From assembly GCF_020216025.1 (NCBI RefSeq), contig NZ_JAIWNC010000027.1, positions 86,585-150,584 of the forward strand: a stretch of 64,000 nucleotides of DNA. The letters are read 5' to 3'. The DNA comes from Jidongwangia harbinensis. Lineage in GTDB: Bacteria > Actinomycetota > Actinomycetes > Mycobacteriales > Micromonosporaceae. The notes beneath the pieces were generated by a model, which made no database searches, was not told the DNA's origin, and saw nothing but the letters and a program-made list of their open reading frames with translations. The translations under genes were made by a program, and so were the position numbers. Shown here piece after piece: positions 34,147 through 41,577 of this stretch; positions within the stretch are counted from its first letter, which is position 1; the number at the start of each line of letters is the position of its first letter.

Positions 34147-36177
34147 GTGGCGCTGCTCGGAGAGACCCTGAACGAGCTGCGGTGGCGGTCGTTCGCGGGC
34201 CGTGCGGACGAGGTCGCGGCGTTCCGGGACACGTTGCGTACCCCCGGTGTCACGTTCGTCCACGGCCCCGGCGGGGTGGGCAAGAGCGCACTGCTCGACG
34301 CGTTCGCGCGCACCGCCGCGCAGGACGGCGCGGACCCGGTCCGGGTCGACGCCCGGCACCTGGCGTTCGGCGTGGACGGACTGCCCGCGCCGGTCGCCGG
34401 GGAGCGCCCGGTGCTGTTGATCGACACCTACGAGCTGCTGGAGCCGATCGACGACTGGTTCCGCGAGGAGTACCTGCCGTCGCTGCCGGCGGGTGGTGTG
34501 GTGGTGATCGCGGGGCGGCGTGCTCCGGGACCGCGGTGGCGAGCGGATCCGGCGTGGCGGGAGCTGCTCCGGGTCGTGCCGCTGGGCAATCTGCCGCCCG
34601 CGGACGGGCGCGCGTACCTGGCCGCTCAGGACGTTCCCGCGCACCTGCACGACCGGTTGCTCGCGATCAGCCGCGGCCATCCGCTCACCCTCTCGATGCT
34701 GGTCGACGCGGTACGCCGCGGCGCTTCGCCGCGGACCCTGGCCGACGTGCCCGACGTGGTGGGTGCGCTGCTCACCCAGATGATCGACGAGGTGCCGGGA
34801 CCACGGCATCGCGCGGCGCTGGAGGTGTGCGCGCAGACCGCGGTCACCACCGAGGCCCTGCTGCGCTCGATGGTCGGCGGCGAGGTCGGTGACGTGTTCG
34901 CCTGGCTGCGGGCCCAGCCGTTCGTCGACGAGTGCGCGTACGGGCTGTATCCGCACGACGTGGTCCGCGACGCCCTCGACGCCGACCTGCGCTGGCGTGA
35001 CCCGGACCGGTACGCCGACCTGTACCGCCGGAAACTCGCCGCGGTCGCCGAACGGATCCGGGCCACCCCGGGCGAACGCGAGCGGCTGCAGATGGTGGCG
35101 CTCACCGTCGTGCTGAACGGTGCCCGTTCCCCGATCGCCGCGATGCGGTCGCTGCCGCCGACCATGCAGGGGTACGCGGACGGCCTGCGGGACGGCGACC
35201 GGGCGCCGATCGTCGCGCTGACGGCCCGCTGGCAGGGACGGGAACAGGCGGAGCTGGCGGCGTACTGGATGGGGTGTCGTCCGGAGGCGTTCCGGGTCTT
35301 CCGCGACGCGAGCGGCGACCTGCGCGGGTACACCGCGTGCCTGGAGCTGACCGAGGCCGACGTCGGCGTGGACCCGGCGGTCGACGCGATGTGGCGGTAC
35401 GCCCAGAAGTACGGACCGCCGCGGCCCGGCGAGGGCATCCGGGCCTGGCGGTTCTTCCTCGACCGCGACCAGGGGCAGCGTCCGTCGCCGTCGTTGACGC
35501 TGTTCGTCGCGTCGCAGATGCTCGACATCATCCTGCTGCCGGCCGGCACGGCGTGGAGCCTGGTGGGCGCGTTCGAGGACGCCGACCGGTGGGCGCCCGC
35601 CATGGAATCCCTGGACTTCTGGGCGGCCGCCGAGGCGGAGTACGACGTCGGCGCGACCCGGTTCCCGGTGTTCGCGCACGACTGGCGCCGGACCGGCGTC
35701 GAGGAGTACGTGAACCGGTTGCACGCCCGCCGGATGGGTGCGCCGCCGCGCCCGGCCCGGGAGGACCTCGGCGAGCCGGTGCTCGACCGGCCGGGGTTCA
35801 CCGACGCCGTCCGGTCCGCCCTGCGTCATCTGCACGCGCCCGACCTGCTGCGGGACAATCCGCTGCTGTCGTCGCGCATGGTCCGGCGGCACCGCCGTGC
35901 CGGAGCGGCGCCGGCCGAGGTGCTGCGGGAGGTGATCGAGCGGGCCGCCGCCACGCTGGAGCCGGAACCCCGCGAGCTGATCACCCGGACGTTCCTGCGG
36001 CCGGCCACCACCCAGGAGCGGGTCGCCGCCACGCTGCACCTGTCGTTCAACACCTACCGGCGGCACCGCGACCGGGCCGTCGCGCAGCTCACCGAACGGT
36101 TGTGGGACCAGGAGATCTCCGGGCTCGGGGCGCCTACCGGCCCATCGCGGTCTCGTTCGGTGCCCGGGGCGGGCTGA
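34147..36177 (+). CDS. ATP-binding protein with C-terminal HTH-like segment
   Basis: 676 residues. N-terminal P-loop ATPase: FAGRADEVAAFRD, Walker A HGPGGVGKSALL, Walker B PVLLIDTYELLE, and GRRAPGPRWRADPAWREL typical of STAND-like ATPases. The middle is helical. The last ~60 residues (TTQERVAATLHLSFNTYRRHRDRAVAQL) look like a sigma-4/LuxR-like HTH, so it may be a DNA-binding regulator. GTG start at 34147. Its 3' end overlaps the convergent membrane gene by 44 bp, so the two messages would be antisense to each other. The family is uncharacterised to my knowledge. Confidence 0.75.
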   Translation: MALLGETLNELRWRSFAGRADEVAAFRDTLRTPGVTFVHGPGGVGKSALLDAFARTAAQDGADPVRVDARHLAFGVDGLPAPVAGERPVLLIDTYELLEPIDDWFREEYLPSLPAGGVVVIAGRRAPGPRWRADPAWRELLRVVPLGNLPPADGRAYLAAQDVPAHLHDRLLAISRGHPLTLSMLVDAVRRGASPRTLADVPDVVGALLTQMIDEVPGPRHRAALEVCAQTAVTTEALLRSMVGGEVGDVFAWLRAQPFVDECAYGLYPHDVVRDALDADLRWRDPDRYADLYRRKLAAVAERIRATPGERERLQMVALTVVLNGARSPIAAMRSLPPTMQGYADGLRDGDRAPIVALTARWQGREQAELAAYWMGCRPEAFRVFRDASGDLRGYTACLELTEADVGVDPAVDAMWRYAQKYGPPRPGEGIRAWRFFLDRDQGQRPSPSLTLFVASQMLDIILLPAGTAWSLVGAFEDADRWAPAMESLDFWAAAEAEYDVGATRFPVFAHDWRRTGVEEYVNRLHARRMGAPPRPAREDLGEPVLDRPGFTDAVRSALRHLHAPDLLRDNPLLSSRMVRRHRRAGAAPAEVLREVIERAAATLEPEPRELITRTFLRPATTQERVAATLHLSFNTYRRHRDRAVAQLTERLWDQEISGLGAPTGPSRSRSVPGAG

Positions 36178-36751
36178 CCCGCGCGGCGTACGCGAGCACG
36201 CCCACCACCAGCAGCACCAGGGCGGTGACCGCGGCCGGCACGCTGCCCACCGGCTGCATCAGCCAGAGCAGGGACTGCCGCCAGCCCGAGCCGCCCGGTG
36301 CGGCCAGCATCGCCTGCACGGCCGACCAGGCGACCGGGGCGGCCCAGGCGAGGCGCGGTCCGAGCAGCGCCACGCTCAGCCCGCTCAGCCCGGCGAGTCC
36401 GGCGCAGTTGCGCAGGATCAGCCAGCCGGGGCCGAAGTCGGCGCCGGCCGCCCGCGCGCCGAGCAGCAGGACGGCGACGAACGTGCCGGCCCCGATCAGG
36501 TGCAGCATCCGCCGGGGCGGCCAGGGCAGCGCCGCCGTCTTCTCCAGGGCGTCGTCGTCGCCGGCCAGGGTGGGGATCAGCGGGGTCAGGGCCAGCATCA
36601 CCGTGAGGACCGCCAGGCTCGGGTCCACCTCGGGGCTCTCCGCCCACGCCGACCAGGGCAGCACGACCGCGGCGACCGCGGCGACCGAGACCGGTGCGGC
36701 GTACGGGACGCGCCGGGAGCGCAGGTAGAGCGGCAGCCAGCCGGTGGTCAT
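36134..36751 (-). CDS. Multi-spanning membrane protein of the ABC operon
   Basis: 205 residues with about six hydrophobic helices (VAAVAAVVLPWSAWA, LAVLTVMLALTPLIPTL, LIGAGTFVAVLLLGA, LSGLSVALLGPRLAWAA, AAVTALVLLVVGVLAYA). It is the last gene of the sigma/anti-sigma/ABC operon, and the start overlaps the preceding permease stop by 4 bp (ATGA). No family motif recognised. It probably contributes to the exporter complex as an additional membrane subunit. Confidence 0.8.
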   Translation of the reverse strand: MTTGWLPLYLRSRRVPYAAPVSVAAVAAVVLPWSAWAESPEVDPSLAVLTVMLALTPLIPTLAGDDDALEKTAALPWPPRRMLHLIGAGTFVAVLLLGARAAGADFGPGWLILRNCAGLAGLSGLSVALLGPRLAWAAPVAWSAVQAMLAAPGGSGWRQSLLWLMQPVGSVPAAVTALVLLVVGVLAYAARVSPPRAPNETAMGR

Positions 36752-38124
36752 ACGGTCGGCTCGCCGGTGAGGATGCTGCGCAGGTCGTCGGTGCGGCAGG
36801 CGTTGGCGGCGTCGCGCAGGGCGGTCACCCGGCGTACCTGTTCCGCGGCGGGCCGGGCGCGCAGGGCCCGGACGGTCGCGGTGATCTCGGCGCGGGCGGT
36901 CCCGTCGTCGAACGGTTCCCCGTGGATCGGCGGGAGTACGTCGACGTCCATCAGCCAGGCGCCGGCCGCGCCCAGGGCCACCCGGTCGCCGAGCCGGCAG
37001 CCGTTCGCCGTGGTGCCGGCGCCGTTGACGATGCTCGCGGTGACGGCGTCCGGGGAGACCGGCGAGAAGCGGAACAGGTCGGCGGTGCTGAGCATGCGGT
37101 TGTCCGGGGCGAGGCGGAACGCGACCGTGCCGGGCTCCAGTTTCGGTGTGCGGCCCCGGAACTGGGCGGCGTCGAAGGTGGACGGGGCGTCGGCGCGCCA
37201 CTCCACGGCGCGGGTCGGTGCGCCGGGCAGCCTGGCCAGCATGGTGAGCGCCCGGCGTACCGCCGGAGTCACCGTCCGCAGCTGGTAGGCGTGCACTTCG
37301 GTGACACACACCTGGGGTGCGCCGTCGGCGCAGACCAGCCGTTGCGCGGCGGTGTTCACCTGGTACCGCGCGCCCAGCCCGACCGGCGTGACGACCGCGC
37401 TGAGCAGTACACCCGCGGCCAGCGCCGCGACGCCCGCCACCCGGGGCCGCCAGGACCCGCCGAAGCTGAGCAGCAGGCCGCCGAGCAGCAGGCCGGCGCC
37501 CAGCGCCAGGCGTCCCAGCAGGGCCTCGGCGGTGAACGATTCCCACGGGAACCCCGGCGGCGGCAGCATCAGCGTGAGGTTGCGCAGGCTGCTGTTCTCG
37601 CCCGCGGACTCCACCGCCACCTGGCCCACCAGGGCCACCGTGGCCAACGCCGGCGGCAGCAGCGGCGCGGGCCAGGCGCGGCCGGCGGCGAAGCCCAGCC
37701 AGGTCGCACCGATCAGGACGGTGACGTCCACCAGGGCCGGCAACGCGCCGCCGGCGTTGAGGAAGCCGCCGGTCGCGCCGATCACGGCGGCGCCGGCCCC
37801 GAGCGTCAGCAGCTGCACCAGGGTCACCGCCACGGCCAGCGCGGTGGCGGGCGGGGTGACCTTCTGCCACCGGGGCCGGCCGGTGCTGCCGATCAGTTCG
37901 GTGGCCCGGGTGCGCTTCTCCCGGCGGCCGAGCATCGCGCCGCCGGCCAGTGCCAGCGGCACCACGAAGAACTGCACGCTGGCCTGCATGAACGAGAAGG
38001 TCAGCCACTGCCGGTCCCAGCTCTGTGCCAGCGCGGCGATCGGCAGCGCCCCGGTCACGAACAGCAGTACGGCCAGCGCGACGGCGTTGGAGCGGCGCAG
38101 CTCGGTGCGGATGGCGTGGATCAT
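36748..38124 (-). CDS. ABC exporter membrane subunit with extracytoplasmic C-terminal domain
   Basis: 458 residues. About seven membrane helices in the first ~250 residues (LAVLLFVTGALPIAAL, FFVVPLALAGGAMLG ... LLLGGLLLSFGG, VAALAAGVLLSAVV). A ~190-residue soluble tail with paired Cys (LVCADGAPQVC; GCRLGD; ACRTDD) probably lies outside the membrane. Its start overlaps the ATPase stop by 4 bp. The architecture fits an ABC-2-type permease whose tail senses or handles an extracellular substrate. Substrate unknown. Confidence 0.82.
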   Translation of the reverse strand: MIHAIRTELRRSNAVALAVLLFVTGALPIAALAQSWDRQWLTFSFMQASVQFFVVPLALAGGAMLGRREKRTRATELIGSTGRPRWQKVTPPATALAVAVTLVQLLTLGAGAAVIGATGGFLNAGGALPALVDVTVLIGATWLGFAAGRAWPAPLLPPALATVALVGQVAVESAGENSSLRNLTLMLPPPGFPWESFTAEALLGRLALGAGLLLGGLLLSFGGSWRPRVAGVAALAAGVLLSAVVTPVGLGARYQVNTAAQRLVCADGAPQVCVTEVHAYQLRTVTPAVRRALTMLARLPGAPTRAVEWRADAPSTFDAAQFRGRTPKLEPGTVAFRLAPDNRMLSTADLFRFSPVSPDAVTASIVNGAGTTANGCRLGDRVALGAAGAWLMDVDVLPPIHGEPFDDGTARAEITATVRALRARPAAEQVRRVTALRDAANACRTDDLRSILTGEPTV

Positions 38125-38918
38125 GCGGCGCTCCGGTGGTCGCGCAGGAGCACCGAGTAGCCGCGTTCGGCGGCGCTGTCCCCGGCACCGTCGTGGGCGC
38201 CGAGGCGCGCCAGGTCGGCGGGCACTCCCCGGAAGACCAGCCGGCCCTGGTCGACCAGCAGGACGTCGCCGCAGGCCGCCACCACGTCCTCCACCAGGTG
38301 GGTGGAGACCAGCACGCAGGACGTGTCGCCGAGGTCGCGCAGCAGTTCCCGGAACTCCACCCGTTGCTCGGGGTCGAGGCCGACGGTCGGCTCGTCGAGC
38401 AGCAGCAGGTCCGGTTCGTTGACGATCGCCTGGGCGATGCCGACCCGGCGCACCATGCCGCCGGACAGCGACTTGAGCCGCGAGTCCGCGCGGTCGGTCA
38501 GGCCGACCCGGTCGACGGCGCGCTGCGCGGCGGCGGGGACCGCGGCGGCGGGCATCTCGCGCAACCAGGCCATGTACTCGACGTAGTCGCGGACGGTGAA
38601 CTTCGGGTAGAAGCCGAACATCTGCGGCAGGTATCCCAGCCGGGCGCGCACCGCCCGCAGCGAGCGCCGGTCCGTGACGTCCCGGCCGAGCAGGTGCAGC
38701 CGGCCGCCCTTCGGCCTGATCACGGTGCCCAGCGCCCGCATGAGGGTGGTCTTGCCGGCGCCGTTAGGGCCGAGCAGACCGTGCACCCCGGGACCCAGGG
38801 TGAGGTCGAGGCCGTCGACGGCGAGCCGGGAACCCGCCTTGACCCGCAGGCCGGTGGCTTCGACCTGCCACGCGCCGGTGGACGGGGCCAGTTCGTCGGC
38901 TCTGACTGCGCGAACCAC
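38121..38918 (-). CDS. ABC transporter ATP-binding protein
   Basis: 265 residues. Walker A LLGPNGAGKTTLMRAL, Q-loop in LGYLPQMFGFYPKFTVRDYV, signature LKSLSGGMVRRVGIAQAI, Walker B DLLLLDEPTVGLDPEQ, H-loop STHLVEDV: all intact. The GTG at 38918 has GGAG five bases upstream and clears the preceding gene; a longer frame to 38978 would overlap it. Likely drives an ABC-2-type exporter formed with the two following membrane proteins, and is regulated by the upstream sigma/anti-sigma pair. Confidence 0.93.
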   Translation of the reverse strand: MVRAVRADELAPSTGAWQVEATGLRVKAGSRLAVDGLDLTLGPGVHGLLGPNGAGKTTLMRALGTVIRPKGGRLHLLGRDVTDRRSLRAVRARLGYLPQMFGFYPKFTVRDYVEYMAWLREMPAAAVPAAAQRAVDRVGLTDRADSRLKSLSGGMVRRVGIAQAIVNEPDLLLLDEPTVGLDPEQRVEFRELLRDLGDTSCVLVSTHLVEDVVAACGDVLLVDQGRLVFRGVPADLARLGAHDGAGDSAAERGYSVLLRDHRSAA

Positions 38919-38946
38919 GGATACTCCTTCGTCGTCGAGGGGGGAA

Positions 38947-39747
38947 TCAGTTCCGGCCGGCGTGCTGCCGGTGGTCACCGGCGCGCAGCACGACCAGCCC
39001 GGCGAGGGCCACCGCGGCCACCGCCCATCCGCGCAGGCTCTCGGGTTGGACGAGCACCGGCAGGCGGACCATCACCAGGGCGGGGAGGGCGACCGCCAGC
39101 ATCCAGGCGGCGCCGATCAGCGCCGCCGCCCGGCTCACCCCGATCAGGCCGCCGAGCAGCAGGGCCGCGGCGGTGAACGTCAGGCAGGGCAGCAGCCACA
39201 GCGCGGGATTCGCGCCGACCCGCCAGCCCACCACGGCGAGCAGCGGCAGCACGGTCAGCAGGATCACCACCGTGCGGCGCAGCAGCAGGTCCAGGCCGGC
39301 CCGGGCGGTGCCCGAGACGGTCTCCCACGCCGGGTCCCAGCGGCGCGACCAGGCCACGGCCAGCCCGCTCAGCGGCGCCACCGGCGCCAGCAGCAGCACC
39401 ACCGAGGACCGCGCCGAGAAGGCCTCGTCGAGCAGGAATGCCGCGGCGACGGCGATCAGGGTCACCAGCGCCCACGGGATCACCGACGGCGAGAGCCAGC
39501 GGTACGACAGGCGGCGCAGCCGGCGGCGCCGGGCCGGCCGCGGGCCGCTGCGCGACTCCGCCAGGACGGCGGTCCGGGCCACCGCGAGGATCTCCTGCAC
39601 CGGCCCGGTGACCAGCTCGGCCAGCCGGTCCTGGCACCGCGGGCAGTTCTCCAGGTGCGCCTCGACCGGCCAGGCCATGGCGTCGTCGGCGCCGAGATCG
39701 CCGGAGGCGTACGCGGTCAGCGTCGCGGCCGGAACGTGGGCGGTCAT
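38947..39747 (-). CDS. Membrane anti-sigma factor with HxxxCxxC zinc motif
   Basis: 266 residues. The cytoplasmic N-terminus carries the zinc-associated anti-sigma motif HLENCPRCQDRLAEL (H-x3-C-x2-C). Six hydrophobic segments follow (IPWALVTLIAVAAAFLL, SSVVLLLAPVAPLSGLAVA, VVILLTVLPLLAVVGW, LWLLPCLTFTAAALLLGG and two more), far more membrane content than the usual single-pass anti-sigma. It may therefore double as a sensor or transport component. The start overlaps the sigma-factor stop by 4 bp. It binds and restrains the ECF sigma (family knowledge). Confidence 0.88.
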   Translation of the reverse strand: MTAHVPAATLTAYASGDLGADDAMAWPVEAHLENCPRCQDRLAELVTGPVQEILAVARTAVLAESRSGPRPARRRRLRRLSYRWLSPSVIPWALVTLIAVAAAFLLDEAFSARSSVVLLLAPVAPLSGLAVAWSRRWDPAWETVSGTARAGLDLLLRRTVVILLTVLPLLAVVGWRVGANPALWLLPCLTFTAAALLLGGLIGVSRAAALIGAAWMLAVALPALVMVRLPVLVQPESLRGWAVAAVALAGLVVLRAGDHRQHAGRN

Positions 39748-40292
39748 GAGAGCGCCTCCCTCATCGCGTTGCGGGCGCGCCGCGCCCGGCTCTTCACCGT
39801 GCCCTCGGGCAACCCCAGCAGGACGGACGTCTCGCGGACGGTGAGCCCGTCCAGCACCATGGCGCGCAGCACCGCCCGCAGCTCCGGCGCCAGCCGGGCC
39901 AGGGCGACACCGAGTTCGCCGCCGACCGTGCCGGCCAGCGCCTCGTCCTCGGCCGCCGGGGTGCTGACCGTCGGCAGTTCCCCGGCCGGCTCCTCGAGCC
40001 GCCGGGCCTGCCGGCGCAGCGCGTCGACCAGGCGGCGCGCGGCGATCGTCCACAGCCAGCCGGCCGCCCCGCCGCCGCGCGGCCGCATGTCGGCGAACGA
40101 CCCGGCGGCCCGCCACACGGTGAGGTAGGTGTCCTGCAGGACCTCGGCGACGAGCCCGTCGTCGGAGCACCGTCGGCGCAGCCGTACCGCGACGGTCGGC
40201 GCCGTCCTGCGGTACAGCTCGTCGAACGCCGCCCGGTCGCCCTTGGCGACGCGGCGCAGCAGCCGCTCGGGGTCTGGCGGGTTCGCGTTCAC
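39744..40292 (-). CDS. ECF RNA polymerase sigma factor
   Basis: 182 residues. Region 2: FDELYRRTAPTVAVRLRRRC, DGLVAEVLQDTYLTVWRAAGSF. Region 4: LAPELRAVLRAMVLDGLTVRETSVLLGLPEGTVKSRARRARNAM. GTG start, weak Shine-Dalgarno. First gene of a five-gene operon (sigma, zinc anti-sigma, ATPase, two membrane proteins) joined by 4-bp overlaps or short gaps. It probably directs its own operon and a small regulon in response to an envelope or chemical signal sensed by the membrane anti-sigma. Confidence 0.93.
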   Translation of the reverse strand: MNANPPDPERLLRRVAKGDRAAFDELYRRTAPTVAVRLRRRCSDDGLVAEVLQDTYLTVWRAAGSFADMRPRGGGAAGWLWTIAARRLVDALRRQARRLEEPAGELPTVSTPAAEDEALAGTVGGELGVALARLAPELRAVLRAMVLDGLTVRETSVLLGLPEGTVKSRARRARNAMREALS

Positions 40293-40357
40293 ACCCGGTT
40301 CATCGCTGCCGCGGGCGGCGACGGATCACGAACCGAGGTGAGCTGGGCCACAGCGCA

Positions 40358-40741
40358 TCAGCGGTCGACGGCCTGCTGCAGGTGTTCCTGGGCCCAGCGG
40401 GTCAGCTCGTCGAGGGCCGGGCGGATCGCCGCGCCGTGCTCGGTGAGCTGGTACCGCACGCGGATCGGCCGTTCGTCGATCACGGTACGGGTGGCGAGAC
40501 CGAGGTCGACCAGCTCGACGAGGCGCTCGTTGAGGATGCGGTCGTTGATGCCGGGGATGCCGCGCCTGAGGTCGCTGAAGTAGACCGGGCCCTGCATCAG
40601 GGTGCCCCACACCACGCCGGTCCAGCGCTTCCCCAGCAGCGTCATGACCCGGGACAGCGGCTCGCTCAGGGTCTCGCACACGCCGCCGGCGTCGGCGCCG
40701 TGCTCGGCGAACAGCGGCGGGGGAGGAGCGCTTGACACCAC
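40358..40741 (-). CDS. HxlR-family winged-helix regulator
   Basis: 127 residues. The HxlR pattern is clear: LSRVMTLLGKRWTGVVWGTL, YFSDLRRGIPGINDRILNERLVEL, YQLTEHGAAIRPALDEL. GTG at 40741 is chosen because GGAG sits six bases upstream (40748-40751); a GTG at 40753 overlaps that site. One Cys in the N-terminal arm (GVCETLSEPL) could be a redox sensor, as in some HxlR proteins, but this is speculative. Divergent from the SnoaL-like gene at 40866. Confidence 0.9.
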   Translation of the reverse strand: MVSSAPPPPLFAEHGADAGGVCETLSEPLSRVMTLLGKRWTGVVWGTLMQGPVYFSDLRRGIPGINDRILNERLVELVDLGLATRTVIDERPIRVRYQLTEHGAAIRPALDELTRWAQEHLQQAVDR

Positions 40742-40763
40742 GATCAACTCCACTTACTTTTTC

Positions 40764-40774
40764 TTAGCGGCTAA
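40764..40774. promoter_or_regulatory. Inverted repeat between HxlR and SnoaL-like genes
   Basis: TTAGC-G-GCTAA, a perfect 11-bp palindrome, in an AT-rich island in the divergent spacer. The self-complementary ACGTACGT lies at 40788-40795. Probable HxlR binding region. Confidence 0.5.
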
Positions 40775-40865
40775 CGAAACATAAGCTACGTACGTTCCAT
40801 CGCTATGATGCCACACCCCCGGCGCGTCCCGGCGTTCGCGCTGATCACACCCACCTGGAGGAGCC

Positions 40866-41351
40866 ATGCACACCGACGACCTGGAAGCGCGGATCCGGCG
40901 GATCGAGGACCGCCACGCGATCATCGACACCGTCGTCGCGTACGCCGTCGCCATCGACGAGGCGGACTGGGCGGGTTTCGCCTCGACCATGACCGACCCG
41001 GTGCACATCGACTTCTCCGAGGCCGGCCTGCCGGCCGCCGACCTCCCGCGCGACCAGTTCGTCGGGTTCGCGTCCGGGGCGCTGGCGGGGTGGACCGCGC
41101 GGCAGCACCTCAGTCCCAACCACCGGGTCGTCTTCGACGGGATGGATCCGGACAAGGCGACCTGCTACTCCTACATGTACGCGCAGCACTACAAGAAGGG
41201 CGCACCGGGCGGTGAGTTCTACCTGATGCGCGGCTCGTACGACAACGAGCTGGTGCGCACCGCGGACGGCTGGAAGATCGCCGCCCTCACGCAGCACGTC
41301 AGCTGGCTGGAGGGCAATCCGGACGCGGCGGCCGGCTCCGTCCCGGAGTGA
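40866..41351 (+). CDS. SnoaL-like/NTF2-fold protein
   Basis: 161 residues, single SnoaL-4-like domain: IRRIEDRHAIIDTVVAYAVAIDEADWAGFASTMTDPVHIDF, a central YMYAQHYKKG strand and the end WKIAALTQHVSWLEG. The DxxDWxxF motif with a buried Asp/His set is typical of small dehydratases and isomerases. GGAGG just upstream of ATG. Divergent from HxlR, so probably induced by its substrate. Confidence 0.85.
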   Translation: MHTDDLEARIRRIEDRHAIIDTVVAYAVAIDEADWAGFASTMTDPVHIDFSEAGLPAADLPRDQFVGFASGALAGWTARQHLSPNHRVVFDGMDPDKATCYSYMYAQHYKKGAPGGEFYLMRGSYDNELVRTADGWKIAALTQHVSWLEGNPDAAAGSVPE

Positions 41352-41577
41352 CCCGCACGGTTCCGGTCGGAATGATCCACTATGCACGGTCAGTGACGCG
41401 CCGGTTATCAAACCGTTATCTCCGCAACGTGCCGGACACGGAGCCCGCCACCCTAGCTTGTTAGGGAAGTCAACAATCTCGATGCGTGACTCCACGGAGG
41501 CGGCACGGATCGGGACGGGATGGCCATTCGGCGGGCCCGCCCAGCAACCTGATGTCCACTCAGGACAAGGAGAACGC
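41352..41577 (+). promoter_or_regulatory. Structured leader of the ThuA-GSDH gene
   Basis: 226 bp without a gene. Two GTTATC repeats 11 bp apart (41404-41409, 41415-41420), the first within GGTTATCAAACC, suggest an operator. Downstream, CCCTA/TAGGG (41451-41466), the palindrome GGCGGGCCCGCC (41530-41541) and a CCTGA/TCAGG hairpin (41548-41564) next to the SD form a foldable leader containing CCAGCAACC. It could be a cis-acting RNA; it does not match a riboswitch that I can name. Confidence 0.4.

Noticed and set aside
41449..41577. SAM or cyclic-di-AMP riboswitch
   Set aside because: The CCAGCAACC segment recalls SAM aptamers, but the remaining conserved elements and helices could not be matched; kept only as an unassigned structured leader.
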